Source of the DNA: Thermosulfurimonas sp. F29
Lineage (GTDB): Bacteria; Desulfobacterota; Thermodesulfobacteria; Thermodesulfobacteriales; Thermodesulfobacteriaceae
NCBI RefSeq assembly: GCF_019688735.1
Contig: NZ_JAIFYA010000001.1
Span: forward strand, 558,001 to 622,000
Reading direction: 5' to 3'
DNA length: 64,000 bases
In this document: piece by piece, positions 23,306 to 32,516 of the stretch
Numbering within the stretch: position 1 is the stretch's first letter
Layout of the letters: every line of letters starts with the position of its first letter
Notes under the pieces: model-generated
The model's database searches: none
What the model was told of the DNA's origin: nothing
Seen by the model: the letters and a program-made list of their open reading frames with translations, nothing else
Program-made: the position numbers and the translations under genes

Positions 23306-24879
23306 TGGCCGAGGCCCCGGTCTCCCAGAGCTTCTACTATCCCGTCTCCCGCTTCGACCGGGCGCTGATCACCTTCATCGTCATGATCGGTTTTTTTATG
23401 GCCATTCTGGATACCACCATCGTGGACATCGTGGTGCCCAAGATGATGGGTCCGCTTTCCACGGACCTTTACGGCATCCAGTGGGTGGTCACCGCCTACA
23501 TGACCGCGGCCGCGGCCGGTCTCATCTTCGTGGTCTCGCTCGCCCCGAAGATCGGCTACGCCTGGACCTTTCTCTCCGGGCTCACCCTCTTCACCTTTTC
23601 CTCGGCCATGTGCGGAATGAGCGGAAGCCTCCCCTCCATGGTCTTCTGGCGGGTTTGTCAGGGGCTGGGGGAGGCCTTCATCGCCGCCTCCGCCCAGACC
23701 ATACTCCTTGCGGTCTATCCCCCGGAGCGGCAAGGGCTCGCCATGGGCATCTTCGGGCTGGGGGTAAGCTTCGCCCCGGCCCTGGGGCCGACCCTGGGAG
23801 GTTTCCTCACCGATCACCTCTCCTGGCGCTGGGTCTTCTACATCAACCTCCCGGTGGGTCTCCTGAACCTCACCGCCGGGCTATTCTTCCTTCCCCGGGA
23901 CCTGGGACGCACCGGACGCTTCGAATTCAACCTGAGAAGCTACCTCTTCCTGACCTCCTTCACGGTTTCCCTCCTGGTTCTCCTCTCCAAGGGACAGCAG
24001 CTCGGCTGGTTCCAGTCCCGCACCATAGGGCTCCTTGCCTTCGTGTCGGCTCTCTCGCTGACCGCCTATCTGGCCAGCGAGCTCCTCTCCCGCCGCCCGC
24101 TTCTCGACCTCTCCATCTACCTGATCCCCACCTTCGGGCTCACCATGGCCTATCACTTTTTCGTACTGGGATTCTCCATGTATCAGGTCTTCTACCTCCT
24201 TCCGCTTTACTACGAGAACCTGAAGGGCCTCACCACCTTTCAGGCCGGAGTCCACATGCTGGCCTTTGCCAGTTTCATCGGTCTTTTTTCCGTTATCTCG
24301 GGGAGCCTTAGCGATCGGGTGCGTCCTCAGTACATCCTGGTGGTCAGTTTTCTGCTCTATTCCGTGGCCTCCCTCTTTCTCCTTCCCCGGCTCAATTACT
24401 ACACCCCCGCCCTCACCGCGGCCCTTTACACCATCCCCGTGGGCATGGCCATCGGGACCTTTTTCCCGCCGCTTACCCGGATCACCCTTTCCGGGCTCGG
24501 TCCCCGCACCGGCCTGGGGGTGGTGCTTCTCCACTACCAGAGGTTCATCGGGGGCTCCTTCGGCACCGCCATCGCCACCAACACCCTCACCTACCGCACC
24601 GACTTCCACTTTCAGGAGATGACCGCCCTCCAAAACCCCGTGCTGGTGAAAAAAATGCTGGCGAAGGGACGGCACTTTCTGGACCTTTTTTTCCCCTCCT
24701 CCACGGCCCTACACAAGGCCAAGGCCCTTCTTTTCAAGGTGGAGACCCTTTACGCCGCAAGTTACGCCTTTCAGGACACCTTCCGCCGCACCTACTACTG
24801 GGCCCTCCTGGGAGCGTTCTTCCTCTTCCTCCTCTTTTTACGGGAATGGCACCACAAATGGGTCCTGAGGAGGAGGTAA
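23305..24879 (+). CDS. DHA2-family (EmrB-type) 14-TM multidrug efflux transporter
   Basis: 524 residues with about 14 hydrophobic segments, the size of EmrB/DHA2 pumps. Motifs: opening FMAILDTTIVDIVVPKM (TM1, D-T-T-I-V signature), motif C-like GLGVSFAPALGPTLGGFLTDHLSWRWVFYINLPVG, and SLSDRV loop. It exports lipophilic or toxic compounds by proton antiport. Together with the preceding fusion protein and the following TolC-like channel it makes a complete tripartite pump. The start overlaps the preceding stop by one base. Confidence 0.93.
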   Translation: MAEAPVSQSFYYPVSRFDRALITFIVMIGFFMAILDTTIVDIVVPKMMGPLSTDLYGIQWVVTAYMTAAAAGLIFVVSLAPKIGYAWTFLSGLTLFTFSSAMCGMSGSLPSMVFWRVCQGLGEAFIAASAQTILLAVYPPERQGLAMGIFGLGVSFAPALGPTLGGFLTDHLSWRWVFYINLPVGLLNLTAGLFFLPRDLGRTGRFEFNLRSYLFLTSFTVSLLVLLSKGQQLGWFQSRTIGLLAFVSALSLTAYLASELLSRRPLLDLSIYLIPTFGLTMAYHFFVLGFSMYQVFYLLPLYYENLKGLTTFQAGVHMLAFASFIGLFSVISGSLSDRVRPQYILVVSFLLYSVASLFLLPRLNYYTPALTAALYTIPVGMAIGTFFPPLTRITLSGLGPRTGLGVVLLHYQRFIGGSFGTAIATNTLTYRTDFHFQEMTALQNPVLVKKMLAKGRHFLDLFFPSSTALHKAKALLFKVETLYAASYAFQDTFRRTYYWALLGAFFLFLLFLREWHHKWVLRRR

Positions 24880-24882
24880 AAA

Positions 24883-26187
24883 ATGAGGCGGATCTGGTGG
24901 ATTTTTTTCGTTCTTATTCTTTCAAGTCCCGGTTTTTCGGCCGGGGACCGGGTTTTCACCCTTGAGGAATGTCTGAGGCTTGCTCTTTCCCGGTATCCGG
25001 CCTTAAAGGCCGCTCTGGCCCGGAAGCGGGCCGCAGAGGAGAGGGAAAGGGCCGCTTTTCGGGAACACCTCCCGAAACTCTACGCCGGTTACGAATATCG
25101 CCGTTATCGGGATCAGGAGACCTTCAAGACCCCCTTCGGGACCTATCCCCTCAGGGGACGGGAGGAGGCCTTTTTTGCCGTAACGGTAAAGCTTCCCGTG
25201 TTTCACGGGCTGGCCATCTCCACCCGGCACGCTCTCCGCAGGCTTGCGATTAAAGTCTCCGAGGTGGAGGAGGCCCGGGTAAGACAGGAGCTCATCTTCC
25301 GGGTAAAAGAGGCCTACTTCCGTCTGGTTCAGGCGGAACGCGAGATCGAGCTTGCCCGCAAATCCCTCGAAAGACGCAGGGCTCACCTCAGGGATGTTCG
25401 GGGATTCTTCCGGGAGGGGTTGGTGGCGGAAAATCAGGTCCTTCAGGCCGAGGCCGAGACCCGGGAGGCCGAGTATCGACTCCTTTCGGCCGAAAACCGG
25501 TTAAAGGTGGCCCGGGCCCGTTTGAATATGTTGCTTCAGCGGCCCCTCACCGCTCCACTGAGGGTGGAGCCCCGGTTTCCCGGGAGACCCGTCAGGGAAT
25601 CCTACGAGAAGCTGCTCAGGCTGGCTCTCCGGAATCGGCCGGAGGTCAAGGCGGCGCTTCTGGCCGTAAGATCCAAGCGGGAGGAGCTCAAGCTGGTCCG
25701 GAGCCGTTACTTCCCCTGGGTGGATCTGGAGGCGCAGTACTACAAACGGGGGGATACCCTGGACCTTTCGGAAAACCCTTACGGAGATCGGGAAAACGCC
25801 TGGGTGGGTCTTTCCCTGAACTGGGAGTTGTGGGACTGGGGGATCCGGGGCAGGGAGATGGCGGCGGTCCGGGCCGAGATCCTGGCTCGCAGAGAGGCGC
25901 TGCGGGAGATAGAGGATCGGGTGCGGCTCGAGGTGCGGGAGGCCTATCTGGATCTGGAAGCCGCCCGGAAGAAGGTGAGCGTAGCCCGGGCGGCCCTTTC
26001 CGCGGCCCGGGAGAACTTTCGACTGGTAAAGGCCCGTTTCCGGGAGGGACTCGCGGACACCACCGATGTGATTGACGCCGAAACCCTGCTTACCCGGGCC
26101 CGGTCCGAGGAGATCGCCGCCCGGGCCGACTTCGAGATCGCCCGGGCCCGCCTGGCCTACGCCGTGGGGCTGACGGAGCTTCCCTGA
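24883..26187 (+). CDS. TolC-family outer membrane efflux channel
   Basis: 434 residues. Signal peptide [20 protein letters not shown]. Two related outer-membrane-efflux repeats: the first with [20 protein letters not shown], the second with [27 protein letters not shown]; long charged helices form the periplasmic tunnel. Four bases after the transporter stop, with a GGAGGAGG ribosome site overlapping that gene's end. Its last 31 bases overlap the convergent queF gene. Confidence 0.92.
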   Translation: MRRIWWIFFVLILSSPGFSAGDRVFTLEECLRLALSRYPALKAALARKRAAEERERAAFREHLPKLYAGYEYRRYRDQETFKTPFGTYPLRGREEAFFAVTVKLPVFHGLAISTRHALRRLAIKVSEVEEARVRQELIFRVKEAYFRLVQAEREIELARKSLERRRAHLRDVRGFFREGLVAENQVLQAEAETREAEYRLLSAENRLKVARARLNMLLQRPLTAPLRVEPRFPGRPVRESYEKLLRLALRNRPEVKAALLAVRSKREELKLVRSRYFPWVDLEAQYYKRGDTLDLSENPYGDRENAWVGLSLNWELWDWGIRGREMAAVRAEILARREALREIEDRVRLEVREAYLDLEAARKKVSVARAALSAARENFRLVKARFREGLADTTDVIDAETLLTRARSEEIAARADFEIARARLAYAVGLTELP

Positions 26188-26558
26188 CGGCGTTCCACGG
26201 TGATCACGGTGTGCACATTGCCCCTGGGATTAAAGTCCCCCACCACGCGAAGCTCCCTGGGCTCGAGAAGTTTCCAGAGAGCGTCGAAGATCTCGTTGGT
26301 GGCGGCCTCGTGCGAGATGTAACGCCCCCGGAACTTGTTCAGCCAGAGCTTAAGGGAGCGGAGCTCCACGATTTTTTTATCCGGTATGTAGGAAATCTTG
26401 ATGGTGGCGAAGTCCGGATAGCCCGAACGAGGGCACAGACAGGTAAACTCCGGAAAGGTGATGTCTATACGATAGTCCCGGTCGGGATAGGGATTGGGCC
26501 AGGCCTCAAGCTCGGCCTCCTCAATAGCCCTCTCGCCGTAGCGTTTTTCCTCGTTCAT
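26157..26558 (-). CDS. queF: NADPH-dependent 7-cyano-7-deazaguanine reductase
   Basis: 133 residues, the short (YkvM-like) QueF type. Catalytic Cys in [16 protein letters not shown], then the QueF signature [27 protein letters not shown]. The enzyme reduces preQ0 to preQ1 in queuosine tRNA modification. The C-terminal tail ([11 protein letters not shown]) is encoded within the overlap with tolC. Other queuosine genes are not nearby. Confidence 0.93.
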   Translation of the reverse strand: MNEEKRYGERAIEEAELEAWPNPYPDRDYRIDITFPEFTCLCPRSGYPDFATIKISYIPDKKIVELRSLKLWLNKFRGRYISHEAATNEIFDALWKLLEPRELRVVGDFNPRGNVHTVITVERRQGSSVSPTA

Positions 26559-26566
26559 GGTCCACT

Positions 26567-26905
26567 TTAAGCAAATAATTTCTCTAAAACTTCTTTTATA
26601 ATCTCACAGATCTCTTTTACACTCAAGGGCTCGATTTTCTTGTGCTCTTCAGGATTTTCAAGAGGATGCTCATGCCATCCTCTCATATTGTCGAAATCTA
26701 CCCCCCAAACCCTTACTTCATTTTTAATCAATGCAAAACATCTTGTTTTTGTTTGAGAATTGTAGTAAATCTGCAGAAAATAGTTTTCTTTAAAAGTAAT
26801 TCTTGCTTTTAATATGAAAACTTCAGTTTTTAAATCAATATCTTTTACATAAGGAAGCTCCACGACACACTCAATAAGCTCATTTGCAAGACTGATTACA
26901 TCCAT
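26567..26905 (-). CDS. TumE-like toxin (DUF6516 type)
   Basis: 112 residues. The pattern [35 protein letters not shown] and [12 protein letters not shown] matches the TumE toxin family, where the C-terminal WHxHP segment is conserved. Base composition is distinctly AT-rich compared with both neighbours, a sign of transfer. It starts ten bases inside the preceding small gene, the arrangement of a two-gene toxin-antitoxin operon. Family assignment is by memory of motifs and has not been searched. Confidence 0.6.
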   Translation of the reverse strand: MDVISLANELIECVVELPYVKDIDLKTEVFILKARITFKENYFLQIYYNSQTKTRCFALIKNEVRVWGVDFDNMRGWHEHPLENPEEHKKIEPLSVKEICEIIKEVLEKLFA

Positions 26906-27183
26906 GAATTTTTAATCTCCATATAGTATTTCTTGAGACTTTCTGCTTCTTCCCACTCCCAGAAATCTTTTTCTACTTCATAACTGTACTCTGACTTGGT
27001 CTTTTTTCTGAAGCTTTCGAAATCCATGCCCCATTTTTCTTCAAAATATTTGATGGTTTCGTTCAGGTATTTTAGTTTCAAGTCAATGTAGTCGCGAAAT
27101 ATCTTGCTGAAAGCAGCTTCAATATCCGCAGTCTTTGTAGTTTCTATCAAAAATTTGCACAGCCTGGGAGATATAGTTAGCAT
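26896..27183 (-). CDS. small helical protein, probable antitoxin partner of the TumE-like protein
   Basis: 95 residues from ATG 27181-27183, chosen because GCGGAGGC lies seven bases upstream; a longer frame reaches 27216 without a ribosome site. All-helical, acidic and Lys-rich (AAFSKIFRDYIDLKLKYLNE; EEKWGMDFESFRKKTK), with no recognisable DNA-binding motif. Classical TumA antitoxins are HTH proteins, so this partner is of another type. It overlaps the toxin gene by ten bases and shares its AT-rich composition. Confidence 0.6.
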   Translation of the reverse strand: MLTISPRLCKFLIETTKTADIEAAFSKIFRDYIDLKLKYLNETIKYFEEKWGMDFESFRKKTKSEYSYEVEKDFWEWEEAESLKKYYMEIKNSWM

Positions 27184-27263
27184 TTTTTGCCTCCGCTCTT
27201 CAAAAATTCTCATCAATTTTAATTTCCGGTAAAGTTTAAATATACACTACAAACGATATATGG

Positions 27264-27329
27264 GGGAGGGTGCGGCCCTCCCGTTCCTGATTCCCGGCCA
27301 TCCGTGGGGACGGGCCCGGATTTCCGGGC
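27264..27329. other. pair of GC-rich hairpins between the toxin pair and the lipoprotein gene
   Basis: GGGAGGG/CCCTCCC (27264-27270 and 27276-27282) and GCCCGGA/TCCGGGC (27314-27320 and 27323-27329). Both stems are perfect over seven pairs. No T run follows either, so the role (terminator, leader structure, or old island boundary) is open. They mark the abrupt change from AT-rich to GC-rich DNA. Confidence 0.4.
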
Positions 27330-27378
27330 AAGTCCGGCTTCCCTCAAAAAATTTTTAAGTTTGTGCTATAGAAAGGAC

Positions 27379-28098
27379 ATGAAACGGTGGGTCGGGTTGT
27401 TGATTCTGATAATTCTCGTCTCCTGCGGGCGCAAGGGGCCTCCGCTTCCTCCGGAGGCGGTCCGTCCGGAGGTTCCCCGGGATTTCAGGCTCACCCTTCA
27501 TCCCCTTTTTGCGGAGCTTTCGGTAAGGGTTCCGGTGGAGGACATCCGGGGAGAGGCCCTTCGCCGAATTAAGGCCTTTGAGATAGAGAGGGTGATGCGG
27601 CGTCCGGGGGGGGAGGGACCGGAACTCCGGAAGGTTTTACGGGTCCCCTTCGGGGGCTCCCCGGCCCGGAGCCCCCGATTTTACTGGCGGGATCGGGATC
27701 TACATCCGGGATGGTGCTATCGCTACCGCGTGCGGGCGGTAAAGGGATGGCGATCGGTAAGCCCCTGGACCCCGGCCCGGAAATTCTGCTGGTCCACCCC
27801 GCCCCGCACGCCGGAGGGCTTCGAGGTCCACCGGATTCTTCCTCACACCGTCTTTCTTTCCTGGTGGCCCTCCCGCACGGATCTCCACGGTCTCCCCCTC
27901 CCCGGGCCGGTGCTTTACCGGATACGGCGCCGCTCCGCCGGAGAAGAGATCACCTTCCCGCCCCTCCGGGCCACCTCCTTTTTCGATTCCTCGGCCCGGG
28001 CGGGAACCCGGTATTGCTACTCCGTGGAGCCTCTTTTATCATACTACGGCACCCTGGTTCCGGGGTTCCGGACGCCGGAAATCTGCATTATCCCCTGA
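27379..28098 (+). CDS. lipoprotein with fibronectin-III-like repeats
   Basis: 239 residues from ATG 27379 (an upstream in-frame start at 27304 lacks a signal). Type II signal: MKRWVGLLILIILVSC with lipobox LVSC, then GRKGPPLPPE, which is the proline-rich motif seen after the lipidated Cys in LptM-like and related lipoproteins. Two beta-rich units follow (RDFRLTLHPLFAELSVRVPVED; PEGFEVHRILPHTVFLSWWPS), resembling fibronectin type III modules. It precedes lysA by 13 bases, as lptM-like lipoprotein genes do in many bacteria. Function unknown. Confidence 0.7.
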   Translation: MKRWVGLLILIILVSCGRKGPPLPPEAVRPEVPRDFRLTLHPLFAELSVRVPVEDIRGEALRRIKAFEIERVMRRPGGEGPELRKVLRVPFGGSPARSPRFYWRDRDLHPGWCYRYRVRAVKGWRSVSPWTPARKFCWSTPPRTPEGFEVHRILPHTVFLSWWPSRTDLHGLPLPGPVLYRIRRRSAGEEITFPPLRATSFFDSSARAGTRYCYSVEPLLSYYGTLVPGFRTPEICIIP

Positions 28099-28111
28099 GC
28101 GAGGAGGGCTT

Positions 28112-29392
28112 ATGCACCATTTCGTTTATCGGCAAGGGGAGCTTTTCGCCGAAGAGGTGCCGGTGAGCCGGATCGCCGAGGAGGTGGGTACGCCGGTCTA
28201 CATCTACTCCGCCGCCACCCTCAGGCGCCACTATCGCGTCTTCGACGAGGCCTTCTCCGACCTGCCGCATCTGGTCTGCTATTCGGTCAAGGCCAATTCC
28301 AATCTGGCGGTCCTGAGGTTGCTCGCCCGGGAGGGTGCCGGGGCGGACATCGTCTCCGGAGGGGAACTCTTTCGGGCCCTCCGGGCCGGGATTCCCCCGG
28401 AAAGGATCGTTTTCTCCGGGGTGGGGAAGACCGAACGGGAAATGGAGGAGGCCCTCTCGGCCGGGATCCTCATGTTCAATGTGGAAAGCCTGGGGGAACT
28501 GGAGGCCCTCTCCCGGGTGGCCCGCCGGCTCGGAAGACCCGCCCCCTTCAGCATCCGGGTAAATCCGGATGTGGATCCCCGCACCCACCCCTACATTTCC
28601 ACCGGGCTCAAGAAGAACAAGTTCGGACTGCCCGAGGAGGTGGCCTATCGGGCCTACCTCCGGGCGAAGGAGGACCCCTATCTCCGTCCGGTGGGGGTGG
28701 ACTGCCACATAGGTTCCCAGCTCACGGAGCTTTCCCCCTTCGTGGAGGCCCTGAGGAGGCTTAAAGGGCTCTACCTGCGTCTTCGGGAGGAGGGCTTTGA
28801 GGAACTCCGGTATCTGGATCTCGGAGGGGGGCTCGGCATTGTTTACGGGGAGGAGGAGCCTCCGCCCCCGGCGGCCTACGCCGAGGCCATTAAGCGCGAG
28901 TTCCGGGATCTGGACGCCGTTCTCGTTCTTGAGCCCGGACGGGTGATCGCCGGAAACGCCGGCATCCTGGTGACCCGCGTGCTCTATGTAAAGACCAACC
29001 CGCCCTCGGGGGAATCCTCCGAGGGGCGCACCTTCGTGATCGTGGACGCCGGCATGAACGACCTCATCCGTCCCACCCTTTACCAGGCCTACCACCGGAT
29101 CTCGCCGGTGAGGGAAAGGCCCGGAATCGAGAGTATCAGGGCCGATGTGGTGGGCCCCATCTGTGAGAGCGGGGATTTCCTGGCCCGGGAGAGGCGTTTG
29201 CCCCCGGTATCCCCTGGGGATCTCCTGTGTGTCTTCAGTGCCGGGGCCTACGGCTTCGTGATGGCCTCCAACTACAACTCCCGTCCCCGGGCCGCGGAGG
29301 TCCTGGTGGACGGAGAACGCTATTTCGTGGTAAGGAAAAGGGAGGACTATGAGGACCTGGTGCGCCTGGAAGAAATCCCCGACGAACTTTAG
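28112..29392 (+). CDS. lysA: diaminopimelate decarboxylase
   Basis: 426 residues, usual size. A PLP enzyme of fold type III: the PLP Lys is in CYSVKANSN; the LDLGGGLGIVYGEE loop and the EPGRVIAGNAG motif bind phosphate; GPICESGDFLA carries the conserved Cys from the partner subunit. It makes L-lysine from meso-diaminopimelate. Start ATG follows GAGGAGGG. It is flanked by the lipoprotein gene and the purine fusion gene. Confidence 0.96.
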   Translation: MHHFVYRQGELFAEEVPVSRIAEEVGTPVYIYSAATLRRHYRVFDEAFSDLPHLVCYSVKANSNLAVLRLLAREGAGADIVSGGELFRALRAGIPPERIVFSGVGKTEREMEEALSAGILMFNVESLGELEALSRVARRLGRPAPFSIRVNPDVDPRTHPYISTGLKKNKFGLPEEVAYRAYLRAKEDPYLRPVGVDCHIGSQLTELSPFVEALRRLKGLYLRLREEGFEELRYLDLGGGLGIVYGEEEPPPPAAYAEAIKREFRDLDAVLVLEPGRVIAGNAGILVTRVLYVKTNPPSGESSEGRTFVIVDAGMNDLIRPTLYQAYHRISPVRERPGIESIRADVVGPICESGDFLARERRLPPVSPGDLLCVFSAGAYGFVMASNYNSRPRAAEVLVDGERYFVVRKREDYEDLVRLEEIPDEL

Positions 29393-29410
29393 GTATGCAG
29401 GAGGGAGACC

Positions 29411-31144
29411 ATGAGGATCCTGGTAATAGGAGGGGGCGGTCGCGAGCACGCCCTTTGCTGGAAGCTGGCTCAGAGTCCGCGGGTGGAGAGGGTTTACTGC
29501 GCTCCGGGCAACGCCGGTATAGCCATGGAGGAGAAGTGTGAGTGCGTATCCATTGACCCCTTCGATTTCGAGGCTCTGGCCCGGTTTGCCGAGGAAAAGG
29601 GGGTGGCTTTCACGGTGGTGGGTCCCGAGGACCCCCTGGCCCGGGGCGTTGCGGATTATTTCGAGGAACGGGGGCTTCGGGTTTTCGGGCCCTCGGCGGC
29701 CGCGGCCCGGATCGAGGCCAGCAAGGTCTTCACCAAGGAGTTGCTGGCCCGGCACGGAATTCCCACCGCGTCCTTTGAGGTCTTCGACGATCCCGGAGCC
29801 GCCAGGCGTTACATAGAAAAGAAAGGGGCTCCCATCGTGGTCAAGGCCGACGGACTGGCCGCGGGCAAAGGAGTGGTCGTGGCCCGCACGGTGGAGGAGG
29901 CCCTCTCCGCCGTGGATCGGATCATGGTGGAAAAGGTCTTCGGGGAGGCCGGAAACCGCGTGATCATCGAGGAGTGTCTCACCGGCGAGGAGGCCTCCTT
30001 CATGGTCATCACCGACGGCGAGACCGTGCTTCCTCTCCCCACCTCCCAGGATCACAAACCCCTTCTCGACGGAGATCGGGGGCCGAACACCGGGGGCATG
30101 GGAGCCTATTCTCCGGCTCCGGTGGTCACCCCGGAGCTCGCGGAGGAGATCCTGGAGACCATCATGAAGCCCACCATTCGGGCCCTGGCCAGGGAGGGAC
30201 TTCCCTACCGGGGGGTCCTTTACGGAGGGTTAATGATAAGTAACGGGCGGCCCTATGTGCTCGAGTTCAACTGTCGCTTCGGCGACCCGGAGGCCCAGCC
30301 GGTCCTCATGCGACTTGAGACCGATCTCGTGGAACTCATCGAGGCCGCCTTTGAGGGAAGGCTTGCGGAGGTGGAGGTGCGGGAGAGGCCCGAGGCCGCG
30401 GTCTGCGTGGTGCTGGCCTCCGGAGGTTATCCCGGAAAGTACGAAAAGGGGAAGGAGATCCGGGGGATCTCCGAGGCGGAGGCCCTTCCCGGGGTCAAGG
30501 TCTTTCACGCCGGAACCGCCCTTCGCGACGGCCGGCTCGTTACCGCCGGCGGAAGGGTACTGGGGGTGACGGCCCTCGGACCGGACATTCCCTCGGCCAT
30601 CCGCCGGGCCTACGAGGCCGTGGAGAAGATCCGCTTCGAGAACATGCACTATCGCCGGGACATCGGGGCCAAGGCCTTAAAACACCTCCGTCAACCCCTG
30701 GTGGGGATCCTGGTGGGTAGCAAGAGCGATCTTCCCCAGGTGGAGGCCGCGGAGAGGGTCCTGCGGGAGTTCGGGATCCCCTACGAGGTGGAGGTGGCTT
30801 CGGCGCATCGGCAGCCGGATAGGGTGAGACGGTATGCGGAGGAAGCCGAGAAACGAGGGCTCAGGGTGATCATCGCCGGGGCGGGGCTTGCGGCCCATCT
30901 GCCGGGGGTCATAGCGGCCCACACCACCCTCCCGGTGATAGGGGTTCCGGTTCCGGCCGGGCCGCTGAAGGGTATGGACGCCCTGCTTTCCATCGTGCAG
31001 ATGCCCCGGGGGGTGCCGGTGGCCGCGGTGGGCATCGGCAACATGGCCAACGCCGCCCTTCTCGCCGTGGAGATCCTGGCCGTTGCCGATCCGGATCTCC
31101 GGGAGAGGCTCAGAAGGTATCGGGAAAGGCTCGCTCAGGGATGA
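29411..31144 (+). CDS. fused phosphoribosylamine-glycine ligase and N5-CAIR mutase (PurD-PurE)
   Basis: 577 residues. Residues 1 to about 425 are Pur[30 protein letters not shown]-grasp elements [15 protein letters not shown] and [15 protein letters not shown]. Residues from about 432 are class I Pur[23 protein letters not shown] and IGVPVPAG. PurD makes GAR; PurE moves the carboxyl of N5-CAIR to C4. The two steps are not consecutive in the pathway, and they are usually separate genes. Single frame, seamless linker. It is followed by tsaC with ATGA overlap. Confidence 0.94.
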   Translation: MRILVIGGGGREHALCWKLAQSPRVERVYCAPGNAGIAMEEKCECVSIDPFDFEALARFAEEKGVAFTVVGPEDPLARGVADYFEERGLRVFGPSAAAARIEASKVFTKELLARHGIPTASFEVFDDPGAARRYIEKKGAPIVVKADGLAAGKGVVVARTVEEALSAVDRIMVEKVFGEAGNRVIIEECLTGEEASFMVITDGETVLPLPTSQDHKPLLDGDRGPNTGGMGAYSPAPVVTPELAEEILETIMKPTIRALAREGLPYRGVLYGGLMISNGRPYVLEFNCRFGDPEAQPVLMRLETDLVELIEAAFEGRLAEVEVRERPEAAVCVVLASGGYPGKYEKGKEIRGISEAEALPGVKVFHAGTALRDGRLVTAGGRVLGVTALGPDIPSAIRRAYEAVEKIRFENMHYRRDIGAKALKHLRQPLVGILVGSKSDLPQVEAAERVLREFGIPYEVEVASAHRQPDRVRRYAEEAEKRGLRVIIAGAGLAAHLPGVIAAHTTLPVIGVPVPAGPLKGMDALLSIVQMPRGVPVAAVGIGNMANAALLAVEILAVADPDLRERLRRYRERLAQG

Positions 31145-31758
31145 GGATCCTCCGGGCCGAAGAGGAAGAGGCCTTAAGCGAGGCCCTCCGGGTGCTTTCG
31201 GAGGGCGGGGTGGTGGCCCTTCCCACGGAGACCTTTTACGGTCTTGCGGTGGATCCCTTTTCGGAGCTTGCGGTGAAACGCCTTTACGAGGTCAAGCGGC
31301 GCCGGCGGGACAAGCCCGTGCTCCTACTTGTCGGGGATGCCGGCGAGGTGGAAAGGTTTGCGGCCGAGGTCCCGGAGGCGGCCAGGGAGTTGATGGCCAG
31401 GTTCTGGCCGGGTCCCCTCACGCTGGTCTTTCGGGCCCGGCCGGAGGTGCCTCCTTGGGTGACCGCGGAGACCGGCACCGTGGCCCTCAGGGTCTCCTCG
31501 CATCCCCTGGCCCGGGAGATACCCCGTCTTTTCGGGACCGCCGTCACCGGAACCAGCGCCAACCTTTCCGAGGAACCCCCGGCCCGCACCGCCGAGGAGG
31601 TGGCCCATTACTTCCCGGACATAGATCTCGTGCTCGACGGCGGCCCCACTCCGGGACGAAAACCCTCCACCCTGGTCTCGGTGGTCTCCGGCAAACCCGA
31701 GCTCCTGCGACCGGGCGAGATCCCCTGGGAAACCATTGAAAAGGTGTTAGAATCTTAA
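31141..31758 (+). CDS. L-threonylcarbamoyladenylate synthase (Sua5/YrdC/YwlC)
   Basis: 205 residues, the YrdC-only form without the Sua5 C-terminal domain. Motifs: [62 protein letters not shown] and [11 protein letters not shown]. It makes threonylcarbamoyl-AMP for the universal tRNA t6A37 modification. The ATG overlaps the purD-purE stop. Followed after two bases by the CooC-like ATPase gene. Confidence 0.93.
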   Translation: MRILRAEEEEALSEALRVLSEGGVVALPTETFYGLAVDPFSELAVKRLYEVKRRRRDKPVLLLVGDAGEVERFAAEVPEAARELMARFWPGPLTLVFRARPEVPPWVTAETGTVALRVSSHPLAREIPRLFGTAVTGTSANLSEEPPARTAEEVAHYFPDIDLVLDGGPTPGRKPSTLVSVVSGKPELLRPGEIPWETIEKVLES

Positions 31759-31760
31759 CC

Positions 31761-32516
31761 ATGAAGATCGCCTTTTGTGGCAAGGGCGGGGTGGGCAAAA
31801 GCACGATTGCGGCCCTGTTGTGTGCGGGGCTGCGGGAGGAGGGTTATCAGGTCCTGGCCATCGACGCCGATCCCAGCCCGCACCTGGGTCGGCTCCTGGG
31901 TTTTGAGGATTCGGAGAAGCTGACCCCCCTTTCCGAGATGCGGGATCTTCTGGCCGAGCGGGCCCAGAAGCAGGGCCCCTATTACACCCTGAATCCCCGC
32001 ATCGAAGACCTCCCCGAAAGGTTCATGCTCACCCGGGACGGGCTTCGACTCATGGTGCTGGGGGCCATTAGGGAGGCCGGTGGGGGCTGTGCCTGCCCGG
32101 AACAGACCGTCCTGCGCCGTCTTCTCTCTCACCTGATCCTTACCGCCCGGGAGGCCGTGGTGGTGGACATGGAGGCCGGGGTGGAACACTTCGGCCGGGC
32201 CACGGTGGTGCCCATGGACTTCATCCTGGTGGTCACCCAGCCCTACCGGGGAAGCCTCGAGACCGCAAGACAGATCCTGCGCCTGGCCCGGGAGCTCAGG
32301 ATGGAACGGGTTTTCGTGGTGGGGAATGCCGTGCGCAACGAGGAGGACGAGGCCTTCATCGCCGAAAGCCTCGGGGTGAAGCCGGTAATTTCCTTTCCCG
32401 AGGACGAAGAAGTCCTGCGGGCCGAAAGACAGGGGCGCAGTCTTCTCGAGGTGAGGGGGCCGTGCCGGGAGAGGGCCCGCGAACTGGTGAGATACCTCAA
32501 GACTCATGGAGCTTAA
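31761..32516 (+). CDS. CooC-like P-loop ATPase (nickel/CODH maturation type)
   Basis: 251 residues of the SIMIBI class. Deviant Walker A GKGGVGKST (8-16), IDADPSPHLGR, a two-Cys element AGGGCACPEQTVLRRLLSHL that is typical of CooC dimers, and VVVDMEAGVEHFGRATV. CooC proteins load nickel into the C cluster of carbon monoxide dehydrogenase, used in CO oxidation or in the Wood-Ljungdahl pathway. No CODH gene is in this window. The gene sits in a housekeeping operon and overlaps folE2 by 11 bases. Confidence 0.8.
   Translation: MKIAFCGKGGVGKSTIAALLCAGLREEGYQVLAIDADPSPHLGRLLGFEDSEKLTPLSEMRDLLAERAQKQGPYYTLNPRIEDLPERFMLTRDGLRLMVLGAIREAGGGCACPEQTVLRRLLSHLILTAREAVVVDMEAGVEHFGRATVVPMDFILVVTQPYRGSLETARQILRLARELRMERVFVVGNAVRNEEDEAFIAESLGVKPVISFPEDEEVLRAERQGRSLLEVRGPCRERARELVRYLKTHGA

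Noticed and set aside
28088-30055. 655-codon minus-strand open frame across lysA and purD
   Set aside because: It runs antisense over two certain genes and is low-complexity (Gly/Pro/His-rich), as expected for a GC-driven shadow frame.
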